From contig CAZOQS010000007.1 of NCBI GenBank assembly GCA_964582475.1, positions 1 through 32,593 of the forward strand: a DNA stretch of 32,593 bases. Direction: 5' to 3'. The notes below the pieces were generated by a model, which did no database searches, was not told the origin of the DNA, and saw only the letters and a program-made list of their open reading frames with translations. Below are positions 23,048 to 29,668 of the stretch, one piece after another (positions within the stretch are counted from its first letter, which is position 1; every line of letters starts with the position of its first letter). Source of the DNA: JAGOTP01 sp964582475 (lineage in GTDB: Bacteria > Patescibacteriota > Patescibacteriia > 2-12-FULL-60-25). The translations under genes were made by a program, and so were the position numbers.

Positions 23048-23926
23048 ATGGAACCGCACGCCTTCCCGCCGCTCCGTGACCAGTCCCTGTCTGACCTCGT
23101 CAATGAGGCCAACATCCTCGAGCCGGGCGACGAGCTCACTGAGGTGTTGAAGCACGGCCTCGATGTCGTCAACGCGCGGCGCAAGCCGGGCGAGGCCCTC
23201 ATCGACCCGACGCGCCCCATCGTTGTCGCGCTCTACCCCTTCCGGGCCGAGCTCGCGAAGAAGGGCGCACCTTCAGACACCTACGACGCTGACCCGAAGA
23301 AGCGCACGTCGCGCCAGCACTTCGTCGATCAGCTCTGGGTGCTCCCGTTCGACGCACTCACCTCGGGCAAGCTCGGCGTCGTCGGGTCGCTCGCGATCCG
23401 CAAGTACGGCGGCAGTGACGTCTACGGGGTCTTCGTGCTCGAGCACGCCCGCGGGTACGTCGCTCCGGTGGTGCTCGAGCAGTTCGCGACCGGCAAGCTG
23501 GTCAACGGCCTGCCCTGGCTCCACGTCGGCCAGGTGGACATCCACCTGAGCCGGGACGGGATGGTCCGCGCCAACCGTGTCCAGACCTTCGAGCAGCTCG
23601 AGACGCTGGAGTTCAACCCCGCGTCTCTGGCCAAGTCGCCGTCCGAGGTGGTCGACGTCGTGCTCTACTTCGCTGCGAACATCAACCGCGTCGTCGGACT
23701 GATCGCGGTCCGGGTGCACATCTACGACAGCTTCCGGGAGCTCTTCGAGGGCTACAACCCGCTCGACCCGAAGCAGCGTGACGTGCTCGTCCTGCCGCTC
23801 GAGCACGTGCTCCGTGGCCAGGACGGGCGTTCGCAGGCCGCCTTCATGCGCGCCGCCCTGCACTCGTCCGTGATCGCGAAGATCCTGGTGCAGGTCCTCG
23901 GTTACGTTCACCCCGCGTCCGCCTGA
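23048..23926 (+). CDS. GC-rich orphan gene 4, hypothetical protein
   Basis: A 292-residue protein I do not recognise. It looks soluble with alternating helices and strands (FVDQLWVLPFDALTSGKLGVVG, YGVFVLEHARGYVAPVVLEQF, and EVVDVVLYFAANINRVVGLIAVRVHIYD). No cysteines are evident, and there is no signal or membrane segment. I chose ATG 23048, 7 nt after AAGAGG; a GTG directly before it is also in frame. Composition is markedly GC-rich: 42 of 60 bases at 23461-23520 are G or C, against 32 of 60 in dnaK at 6421-6480, and most codons end in G or C. It has its own promoter, structured leader and terminator, and stands between the O-antigen-ligase-like gene and groES. Confidence 0.78.
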   Translation: MEPHAFPPLRDQSLSDLVNEANILEPGDELTEVLKHGLDVVNARRKPGEALIDPTRPIVVALYPFRAELAKKGAPSDTYDADPKKRTSRQHFVDQLWVLPFDALTSGKLGVVGSLAIRKYGGSDVYGVFVLEHARGYVAPVVLEQFATGKLVNGLPWLHVGQVDIHLSRDGMVRANRVQTFEQLETLEFNPASLAKSPSEVVDVVLYFAANINRVVGLIAVRVHIYDSFRELFEGYNPLDPKQRDVLVLPLEHVLRGQDGRSQAAFMRAALHSSVIAKILVQVLGYVHPASA

Positions 23927-23956
23927 GGGTTCGATCTTTCCCGCCAACATCCGATA

Positions 23957-24046
23957 AGAAGGGTGTCTGACCGCTGTGAAGCGGTCCTTCTCCACGACAA
24001 GCGCTGGCCGACGGTTCACTCCGTTGACCAGCGCTCCGTCATTTTT
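23957..24046 (+). terminator. Double hairpin terminator of GC-rich orphan gene 4
   Basis: First hairpin: GACCGCT-GTGA-AGCGGTC (23969-23986), flanked by AGAAGG/CCTTCT. Second: AGCGCTGG (24000-24007) with CCAGCGCT (24028-24035), with ACGG/CCGT inside, then CCGTCATTTTT giving a T5 run at 24042-24046. The second is a good intrinsic terminator. Confidence 0.75.
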
Positions 24047-24058
24047 GAACAGGACTCA

Positions 24059-24087
24059 TTGTCATAAGTTATTATCAGTGATACGGT
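24059..24087 (+). promoter_or_regulatory. Promoter of GC-rich orphan gene 5
   Basis: TTGTCA (24059-24064), a 17-nt AT-rich spacer and TACGGT (24082-24087). It starts 13 nt after the previous terminator's T run. Confidence 0.55.
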
Positions 24088-24121
24088 CCCGCGGCCTGTA
24101 AGACGCCATACGTCGCGGGCC
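24085..24121 (+). promoter_or_regulatory. Leader hairpin of GC-rich orphan gene 5
   Basis: GGTCCCGCG (24085-24093) pairs with CGCGGGCC (24114-24121) with one bulged T, leaving a 20-nt loop. It begins at the predicted transcription start and ends 11 nt before the ATG at 24133, so it would form the 5' end of the mRNA. Confidence 0.5.
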
Positions 24122-24132
24122 ATGGTGATTCG

Positions 24133-24990
24133 ATGCAATTGGAACTGACTTCCCTCGCTCTCGATCCCGACGATCCGCAGCTCGAGCGGATCAAGGCCTT
24201 CCTCAAGAAGGCGACCCCGCGCCCCGTGCGCGATGGCGAGGCCAACGGCCACGTCATTCACCTGCTCGACGAGCGTGGCGAGTTCCACCGCGTGGACGGC
24301 GCCAGCCTGCTCATCATCGCCCACAAGGAGCGCGGCCAGGCCCTCGTCTGGGGCGCGGTCGACTCGGGTGACAACCGGGCTGCCTGGACCCAGTTCGGGA
24401 TCCTCGAGGCCGCGCCGACCACCGAGTCGCTCCCGGGCGACGGCGGCGGCATCGTCTTCCAGCCCTTCGTCGACCTTCAGACGCCGGACACCAAGCTCCG
24501 TCAGCGGCTGCACGTGGTACTCGCCGACTCCCCGCGTCGGCCGTTCAACGGCAACAGCCAGGCGCTCAACGCCCCGCGTGCGTTCCTGAAGATCGCGGCC
24601 CAGACGGCGGCGGCCAACCTCATGACGAGTCAGGCCTGCGACGTCCTGCGGGAGCTGAGCGGTGCTCAGACCGATCTCTGCCGCCACCGGCTCGTGCCGC
24701 TCGGCATCTTCAACCCCCAGGACACCTACTGGGACCTCGGCCGGCTGCACCCCGAAGCGGGTGTGAAGCTCATGGGCTTCCGGTTCAAGCCGAACGAGGT
24801 CGAGATCGACAAGGGCACGGGGCTCTACAAGCTCCGTGAGGAGGTGATCACCAGTGTCGACGAGGACGTCGACAAGGGTGCCTGGGCCACCTGGCGCTTC
24901 CACCCTTACCCCAGGGCCATCGCGTCGCGCAGCGGCATGACGATCGCGCCGGCCGCGCGCCTCTTCGACGCCCTCGACGAGATGGAGTAG
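24133..24990 (+). CDS. GC-rich orphan gene 5, hypothetical protein
   Basis: A 285-residue protein I do not recognise. The N-terminal half is strand-rich (HVIHLLDERGEFHRVDGASLLIIAHKERGQALVWGAVDSGDN). The middle has a helix AFLKIAAQTAAANLMTSQACDVLRELSG with two cysteines (the second in TDLCRHRL), and the end is charged and helical. No signal or membrane segment is visible. The start has only a weak ribosome site (GGTGAT) next to a leader hairpin; other in-frame starts are absent nearby. Composition is as GC-rich as orphan gene 4, and an antisense frame of 371 codons opposite it is a by-product of that. It is closed by a long hairpin terminator directly before the groES promoter. Confidence 0.75.
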   Translation: MQLELTSLALDPDDPQLERIKAFLKKATPRPVRDGEANGHVIHLLDERGEFHRVDGASLLIIAHKERGQALVWGAVDSGDNRAAWTQFGILEAAPTTESLPGDGGGIVFQPFVDLQTPDTKLRQRLHVVLADSPRRPFNGNSQALNAPRAFLKIAAQTAAANLMTSQACDVLRELSGAQTDLCRHRLVPLGIFNPQDTYWDLGRLHPEAGVKLMGFRFKPNEVEIDKGTGLYKLREEVITSVDEDVDKGAWATWRFHPYPRAIASRSGMTIAPAARLFDALDEME

Positions 24991-25029
24991 TCCTCGGCTC
25001 CTCCATACGTTCCGCCGCTTCTCATTTTC

Positions 25030-25055
25030 AGTATCCGGTCCACCCGACCCGTACT
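25030..25055 (+). other. Small hairpin after GC-rich orphan gene 5
   Basis: AGTA pairs with TACT and GGTC with GACC around a 5-nt loop. It precedes the main terminator and may only be part of the same 3' structure. Confidence 0.35.
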
Positions 25056-25068
25056 CCCTCCTCCCTAC

Positions 25069-25127
25069 AAGGCGCTGTCTCCGTTCCCGCGATCCGCGGA
25101 CCAAAGAACGTCGAGGCAGCGCCTTTT
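25069..25127 (+). terminator. Long hairpin terminator before groES
   Basis: AAGGCGCTG (25069-25077) pairs with CAGCGCCTT (25117-25125), extended inward by TCTC/GAGG; inside, CGTTC pairs with GAACG and CCGCG with CGCGG. TTTT follows at 25124-25127. The stem is too elaborate for a minimal terminator but the stem-plus-T layout is clear. It isolates groES from orphan gene 5. Confidence 0.75.
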
Positions 25128-25134
25128 CCAATAC

Positions 25135-25163
25135 TTGACACCCCTCCCTCTCCTTGGCACTCT
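25135..25163 (+). promoter_or_regulatory. groESL promoter (good -35, poor -10)
   Basis: TTGACA at 25135-25140 is followed by CCCC as in the hrcA promoter's TTGACACTCC. The 17-nt spacing points to CACTCT (25158-25163), a poor -10. A TTGGCACTC just there resembles half a CIRCE site, so the promoter and operator may overlap more than at hrcA. Confidence 0.5.
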
Positions 25164-25179
25164 TGGCTCATTGGTGGAG

Positions 25180-25206
25180 TTAGCATTCTCGGTCGTCGAG
25201 TGCTAA
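25180..25206 (+). promoter_or_regulatory. CIRCE operator (one mismatch) before groES
   Basis: TTAGCATTC, nine bases, GAGTGCTAA. One base in the left arm differs from consensus (T for C), so the site may be weaker than the perfect hrcA copy. It lies 51 nt before the groES ATG and puts groESL under HrcA. Confidence 0.95.
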
Positions 25207-25257
25207 TCTCTGCCTGCAAGATTGCTATTTAATTGTCTTTCTCTTACACGAATCCGT

Positions 25258-25548
25258 ATGAAGCTCCGTCCATTGGGTGATCGCGTTATTCTCGCGCCCC
25301 TCGCGAAAGAAGAAGTCACAAAAGGAGGGATTATCCTTCCAAGTACCGTTGATAAAGAGCGTCCAGAACAAGGCAAAGTGATTGCTGTCGGTCCAGGTAA
25401 GCTCCGTGACGATGGCGTTCGCGTTGAAATGAGTGTCAAAGTCGGGGACATGGTTCTCTTCAAGAAGTACGCCCCAGATGAGATCAAGATGGACGACGAA
25501 ACCTATCTCGTTCTTTCGGAGTCAGATTTGATGGCGATCGTTGAGTAA
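25258..25548 (+). CDS. groES: Co-chaperonin GroES
   Basis: A 96-residue GroES, the heptameric lid of GroEL. MKLRPLGDRVILAPL opens it; the mobile loop EEVTKGGIILPSTVDKERPEQGKVIAVG and the closing DETYLVLSESDLMAIVE are typical. ATG 25258 is the conserved start; an upstream in-frame TTG at 25222 would add 12 unrelated residues. There is no Shine-Dalgarno site (AATCCGT before the ATG). groEL follows after 26 nt. Confidence 0.98.
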   Translation: MKLRPLGDRVILAPLAKEEVTKGGIILPSTVDKERPEQGKVIAVGPGKLRDDGVRVEMSVKVGDMVLFKKYAPDEIKMDDETYLVLSESDLMAIVE

Positions 25549-25574
25549 AATAATTTGATATTTACACGTACCCT

Positions 25575-27221
25575 ATGGCAAAAATCATTGTCTACGGCGA
25601 AGAAGCTCGCCGTTTGTTGAAGCAGGGAGTAGACGCGCTCGCGAATGCCGTGAAAGTCACGCTCGGTCCAAAGGGCCGCACGGTTGTGATCGATCATGGC
25701 TACGGTTCTCCAACCATCACGAAAGATGGTGTGACCGTTGCAAAAGAAGTCCAGCTTGAAGACAAGCAGATGAACCTTGGTGCCGAGCTCGTAAAAGAAG
25801 TTGCCTCCAAAACAGCTGACGTCGCTGGTGATGGAACAACAACGGCTACGGTTCTCGCACAAGCGATGGTCGCTGAAGGTCTGAAGAACATCACGGCTGG
25901 AGCCAATCCACTTGCGGTTCGCCGTGGGATGGAAAAAGCGCTCGAAGCGATGGTCAAAGAGCTTCAAACGAATGTGTCTCAGCCTGTCTCTGGGAGCATG
26001 ATCGAAAACGTGGCCTCAATCAGCGCCAACGATCGCGAAATTGGAAAGATCATCGCTGAAATGATGGATGAAAAGACCGGAATCGGAACGCAGGGCGTTA
26101 TCACCGTCGAAGAATCGCAGGCCTTCGGTGTCGACAAGGACGTTGTGACGGGGATGCGGATCGATCGCGGCTATCTCTCGCCCTACATGGTTACGAATCA
26201 GGATCGCATGGAAGCAGAATATAGCGATCCATTCATTCTCGTGACAGATAAAAAGATTTCCTCAGTTCAAGAACTCGTGCCTATTTTGGAAAAAGTCTTG
26301 AAGGTGGGTAAGAAAGAATTGGTCATTGTAGCCGAAGACTTAGATGGAGAAGCGCTCGCAACTCTGGTCGTGAACAAGCTCCGTGGCGTCTTCAATGCCT
26401 TGGCGATTAAAGCTCCAGGCTTTGGCGATCGTCGCAAGGAAATGCTGCAGGACATCGCGATCGTCACTGGCGCGACCTACATCACCGAAGATATGGGCCG
26501 CAAACTCGACTCCGTTGAGTTAACGGACCTCGGAACCGCCCGCAAAGTCACCTCGACCAAGGAATACACCACGTTTGTGGATGGAAAAGGCAACAAGGCG
26601 GAAATCGAAGCGCGGGCCGCTTCCATCAAAGCGGTCTTGGAAAACACCGAATCCACCTTTGATCGTGAAAAGCTCGTTGAACGTATGGCGAAGCTGTCCG
26701 GAGGCGTTGGGGTGATCAAAGTCGGTGCAGCCACAGAAGTTGAGATGAAAGAAAAGAAGCACCGCATCGAAGACGCGATCGCCGCTACTAAGGCTGCAGT
26801 CGAAGAAGGGATCGTTCCAGGCGGAGGCGTTGCTCTTCTTCGCGCCGTGAAGGTCTTGGACAGCGTTCAGGCCGAAGGCGAAGAAGCGATCGGCGTCCGC
26901 ATCGTGCGTCGCGCGATCGAAGAGCCGCTTCGTACGATTGCTGCTAACGCAGGGAAGGATGGATCGGTCATCGTCGAAGAAGTGAAGAAGCTCACAGGCA
27001 CGATGGGCTACAACGCCGAAGCCGACCGCTACGAAGATATGGTCAAGGCCGGAATCATCGACCCAACCAAGGTCACGCGCTCTGCCTTGCAGAATGCGAC
27101 CAGCGTCGCCGCACTGCTCCTCATTACCGAATGTGTCATCACCGAAAAGCCAAAGAAGGAAGAACCGGCAGGTGAGGGGCATGGGCACGGAGGCGGAATG
27201 GGCGGAGGGATGGGGTTCTAG
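25575..27221 (+). CDS. groEL: Chaperonin GroEL
   Basis: A 548-residue group I chaperonin. LGPKGRTVVIDHGYGSPTITKDGVTVA near residues 31-57, the ATP-binding GDGTTTATVLAQ near 85-96, the apical domain with GVITVEESQ and YLSPYMVTNQ, and the C-terminal Gly/Met tail GGGMGGGMGF (with GHGH before it) are all present. It forms the folding cage with GroES and in HrcA-containing bacteria is also the cofactor that keeps HrcA active. No Shine-Dalgarno site (TACCCT before ATG). A strong terminator begins 10 nt after the stop. Confidence 0.99.
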   Translation: MAKIIVYGEEARRLLKQGVDALANAVKVTLGPKGRTVVIDHGYGSPTITKDGVTVAKEVQLEDKQMNLGAELVKEVASKTADVAGDGTTTATVLAQAMVAEGLKNITAGANPLAVRRGMEKALEAMVKELQTNVSQPVSGSMIENVASISANDREIGKIIAEMMDEKTGIGTQGVITVEESQAFGVDKDVVTGMRIDRGYLSPYMVTNQDRMEAEYSDPFILVTDKKISSVQELVPILEKVLKVGKKELVIVAEDLDGEALATLVVNKLRGVFNALAIKAPGFGDRRKEMLQDIAIVTGATYITEDMGRKLDSVELTDLGTARKVTSTKEYTTFVDGKGNKAEIEARAASIKAVLENTESTFDREKLVERMAKLSGGVGVIKVGAATEVEMKEKKHRIEDAIAATKAAVEEGIVPGGGVALLRAVKVLDSVQAEGEEAIGVRIVRRAIEEPLRTIAANAGKDGSVIVEEVKKLTGTMGYNAEADRYEDMVKAGIIDPTKVTRSALQNATSVAALLLITECVITEKPKKEEPAGEGHGHGGGMGGGMGF

Positions 27222-27230
27222 GGACAAGTA

Positions 27231-27267
27231 AAAAGAAACGCGCCCCCGATGGGGCGCGTTTCTTTTT
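27231..27267 (+). terminator. groEL terminator (bidirectional)
   Basis: A perfect 16-bp stem, AAAAGAAACGCGCCCC with its complement, around loop CGAT, followed by T5. The A-rich left side makes it work on the minus strand too, so it can also end the convergent gene at 27279-27953. Confidence 0.95.
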
Positions 27268-27278
27268 GAGTAGATACG

Positions 27279-27953
27279 TTAGGCGAGGAAGAGTAGCATT
27301 GAGGCTAAGTCACGTAGATGCTCGTTCGCGAGCGCCTGTGTATAGCATTCCTTCAGTGCGGGGAGCGGGACGAGCGCGTAGAAGTCTTTCTGAACAGTTG
27401 GGAGATTGTCTACAGCCTCCTCTAGAATGGTTCGTGGCAATTCAATCAGATAGTGCTGGTTTTGTTTGTCTGCTCGTCCGCCGTCACCTGGTGCTTCATG
27501 AAAGAAGCGTTGCTTTGCTTGTGGGTGATCGATTAGATCGGACAGGGGAGGGATCCGACCTAGCGAGCGTTGTGTGTTCAGATTCTCGGGTGAGAACTTA
27601 CACCCGTTTACAAGGATGAGCCCACTCTGCCGATAGCCACGGCCAACGTTCCCTGGTTCGAACAACGCCTGCACAAGAATGCGCCGCTCCTCGTCGATGA
27701 AGAGCGCGAGTCTTCCCGATTTCTGATGGTAGAGTGGTTGATCCCATTCGTGGGGCGGAGCGAAGGCGGTTTTGGGTTCGAGTGAGACGTGTACGCCGGT
27801 TACGTTAAAAAACGAGCTGGAAAGTGTACCGTTGGTTAAGTCCCAGCGTTGCATTCCGTCGAGCGGCCGTTCTTCTAAGCGAATCGCACGCTCAGCGATG
27901 AGCGGTTGCAGAAACTGGGTTTCAAGTTCAGAAAAGCTGGTAACAGAGCGCAT
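27279..27953 (-). CDS. Single-repeat NDP-hexose 2,3-dehydratase-like protein
   Basis: A 224-residue protein resembling one repeat of the NDP-hexose 2,3-dehydratase (EvaA) family, whose members normally have two such repeats (about 450-480 residues). Matching features: EWDQPLYHQKSGRLALFIDE near residues 68-87, ILVQALFEPGN at 92-102, GCKFSPENL near 116 followed by IPPLSDLI, then GDGGRADKQNQHYLIELP near 156-173, and a C-terminal FYALVPLPAL. The family removes water across C2-C3 of dTDP-4-keto-6-deoxyhexoses. A half-size version may dimerise or have another role; no deoxysugar genes are nearby. It is convergent with groEL and divergent from the DUF4870 gene. The start follows CATCT. Confidence 0.72.
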   Translation of the reverse strand: MRSVTSFSELETQFLQPLIAERAIRLEERPLDGMQRWDLTNGTLSSSFFNVTGVHVSLEPKTAFAPPHEWDQPLYHQKSGRLALFIDEERRILVQALFEPGNVGRGYRQSGLILVNGCKFSPENLNTQRSLGRIPPLSDLIDHPQAKQRFFHEAPGDGGRADKQNQHYLIELPRTILEEAVDNLPTVQKDFYALVPLPALKECYTQALANEHLRDLASMLLFLA

Positions 27954-28004
27954 AGATGCTGGAAGGTAGGAGATTTACCTAAACTGTACTAGGATAGAGG
28001 GTAT

Positions 28005-28418
28005 ATGGACACCTCTCACACTCCTCCTCAAGACCCATCCACTCAGCATTCAGCGCAGAAACCACCTGAAGTTGTTCAGGGTGTGCCGGTTGGCGCAACG
28101 CCGGCGTTTGATGCGAAGGACGTTGAGGATAATAAATTGGTAGCTGCATTGTCATATCTCGGAATCTTGGTCTTTATTCCACTCTTCCTTGCACGTAAGT
28201 CACACTTTGCTCAAGAACACGCGAAGCAAGGAGTGATTTTGCTCGCTGTCTGGATTGTCGGAAGTCTGATCTTCTGGATTCCACTTTTTGGATGGTTGCT
28301 TGGTCTTGTGATCGCGATCTGTGCAATCTACGCGTTCGTGAAATGTCTTATGGGTGAATTCTGGGAGATTCCTGTGATCGGCGAATGGCGCAAGAAGATC
28401 AACCTCGAAAAACTTTAG
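28005..28418 (+). CDS. DUF4870-type small membrane protein
   Basis: A 137-residue protein. Residues 1-45 are soluble, Pro/Gln-rich and probably disordered. From about 46 the DUF4870/Tic20-like core follows: NKLVAALSYLGILVFIPLFL, the charged loop ARKSHFAQEHAKQGVIL, and two further spans (LAVWIVGSLIFWIPLFGWLLGLVIAICAIYAF in shortened form), so about three to four spans. It ends in a basic tail. Function unknown, with many homologues in CPR. A TAGGAT -10-like box lies 9 nt before the ATG. It is divergent from the dehydratase-like gene. Confidence 0.83.
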   Translation: MDTSHTPPQDPSTQHSAQKPPEVVQGVPVGATPAFDAKDVEDNKLVAALSYLGILVFIPLFLARKSHFAQEHAKQGVILLAVWIVGSLIFWIPLFGWLLGLVIAICAIYAFVKCLMGEFWEIPVIGEWRKKINLEKL

Positions 28419-28433
28419 CCAGCTGAGCTGGCT
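28417..28433 (+). terminator. Weak hairpin after the DUF4870 gene
   Basis: AGCCAGC-TGA-GCTGGCT starts inside the stop codon (TAG at 28416-28418). No T run follows. A second stem AGCGAAGC/GCTTCG and AGTTG/CAACT (28474-28486) lie between it and prfB. Confidence 0.35.
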
Positions 28434-28474
28434 TCCCGCACGCGCTGTCAGCGAAGCTTAGCTTCGGGAGGTAG

Positions 28475-28503
28475 TTGTGGGCCAACTGAAGCCGCGGTAT
28501 GCT
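28475..28503 (+). promoter_or_regulatory. prfB promoter, -10 box 7 nt before ATG
   Basis: TTGTGG (28475-28480), a 17-nt spacer and TATGCT (28498-28503), then 7 nt to ATG 28511. The in-frame ATG at 28499 lies inside the -10 box, so it cannot be used from this promoter; ATG 28511 would be at or near the transcript's 5' end. Confidence 0.5.
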
Positions 28504-28510
28504 CCTCGCC

Positions 28511-29641
28511 ATGATCCAAGATCTGCAGGAACATATCGCGGCTTTACGTTTCAAGGTGGAGGAGGCATGGGGCCTGCTCGGCTTAGATGCGGTGAAACAA
28601 GAAATCGCGGCCTTGGAGGCAGCTCGGCTATCTCCCGATTTTTGGGCGGACCAAGAGCGTGCAAAAAAAGAAGGGCAACAGTTGGCGGAACTTCAGCGCT
28701 CCTTTGATGGTTGGAATGGATTACGGATGTCTTTGCTCGAATGTGAGGAGCTGGGAGAGATGTTGGCCCATGAAATGGATGAATCCTTGCAAGAGGAGTT
28801 GATCACGCGTTTGCGGAAGTTAGAGGACGAATATCTGAAGCGCGAGTTTGAGCTCCTATTTTCTGGTGCGCATGATGCAAGTTCCGCGATCCTGTCGATT
28901 CACGCGGGCGCGGGAGGGACGGACGCACAGGATTGGGCAGAGATGCTTATGCGTATGATCGCGCGTTATGCGGAGCGAAAGAGTTGGAGTATTAAGCTGT
29001 TAGACGAGTCGCGTGGAGGAGAGGCAGGGATCAAGTCGGTAACGATGATGATTGAGGGACGCTACGCTTACGGCAACCTAAAGAGCGAAGCGGGCGTGCA
29101 TCGGCTTGTGCGTCAGTCGCCGTTCAATTCAGATGCGCTTCGTCAGACGTCATTTGCCTTGGTCGAAGTCATTCCTGAGATTAATGAAGACGTGGATGTG
29201 GATATCCGTCCGGAAGATTTGCGCATCGATACGTTTATGAGCGGCGGCAAGGGTGGTCAGTCCGTAAATACGACGTATTCTGCGGTTCGCATTGTGCACC
29301 TCCCAACCAAAATCACCGTTTCTTGCCAGAACGAACGTTCGCAGACGCAAAATCGCGAAACGGCGATGAAGATTTTGAAAGCCAAGCTCGTGTTATTGAA
29401 AGAAGAAGCGCTCGCCAAAGAGAAACAGCAGTTACGTGGCGAATTCCACAGCGCAGAATGGGGGAATCAAATCCGTTCGTATGTGTTGCATCCCTACAAG
29501 ATGGTGAAGGACCATCGCACGGAGGCAGAAACATCTGATCCGGAAAAAGTTCTTGATGGAGATCTCGATCAATTTGTTGAGGCGTATCTGCGTTGGCAGG
29601 CGAAAGGTGTAGATCGGGCGGCGGACTTGAACAAGGAGTAG
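28511..29641 (+). CDS. prfB: Peptide chain release factor 2
   Basis: A 376-residue RF2 that releases peptides at UGA and UAA. The codon-reading SPF motif is in RQSPFNSDALRQTSFA, and the peptidyl-transferase motif GGQ is in SGGKGGQSVNTT. The helical N-terminal domain is complete. The usual in-frame UGA programmed frameshift near codon 26 is absent: a single uninterrupted frame covers the whole gene. I prefer ATG 28511 to the ATG at 28499, which lies in the -10 box. The ABC exporter gene follows after 27 nt. Confidence 0.95.
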   Translation: MIQDLQEHIAALRFKVEEAWGLLGLDAVKQEIAALEAARLSPDFWADQERAKKEGQQLAELQRSFDGWNGLRMSLLECEELGEMLAHEMDESLQEELITRLRKLEDEYLKREFELLFSGAHDASSAILSIHAGAGGTDAQDWAEMLMRMIARYAERKSWSIKLLDESRGGEAGIKSVTMMIEGRYAYGNLKSEAGVHRLVRQSPFNSDALRQTSFALVEVIPEINEDVDVDIRPEDLRIDTFMSGGKGGQSVNTTYSAVRIVHLPTKITVSCQNERSQTQNRETAMKILKAKLVLLKEEALAKEKQQLRGEFHSAEWGNQIRSYVLHPYKMVKDHRTEAETSDPEKVLDGDLDQFVEAYLRWQAKGVDRAADLNKE

Positions 29642-29656
29642 TTCGTCGCAATCTGG

Positions 29657-29662
29657 TATCAT
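29657..29662 (+). promoter_or_regulatory. -10 box 6 nt before a start codon
   Basis: TATCAT in the context CTGGTATCAT, then GGGCGC and ATG 29669. No good -35 at 16-18 nt; TTGAAC at 29627-29632 is 24 nt away. This is the third GGTATNNT plus 6-7 nt plus ATG arrangement in the window. Confidence 0.4.
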
Positions 29663-29668
29663 GGGCGC

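Noticed and set aside
23273..24019. Minus-strand frame of 248 codons opposite GC-rich orphan gene 4
   Set aside because: Shadow of a GC-rich gene; no ribosome site, and it would run through the terminator hairpins.
24016..25131. Long minus-strand frame of 371 codons opposite GC-rich orphan gene 5
   Set aside because: GC-rich coding sequence leaves few stops on the other strand. The plus-strand gene has promoter, hairpins and sensible composition; the antisense protein is low-complexity Arg/Glu/Val-rich.
28434..28498. Riboswitch upstream of prfB
   Set aside because: Several short stems are present but no known aptamer core could be recognised, and a promoter giving a leaderless transcript lies within the stretch.
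28499..28600. Programmed +1 frameshift in prfB
   Set aside because: The frame from the start to the end is continuous; no in-frame UGA with CUU UGA context appears near codon 26.
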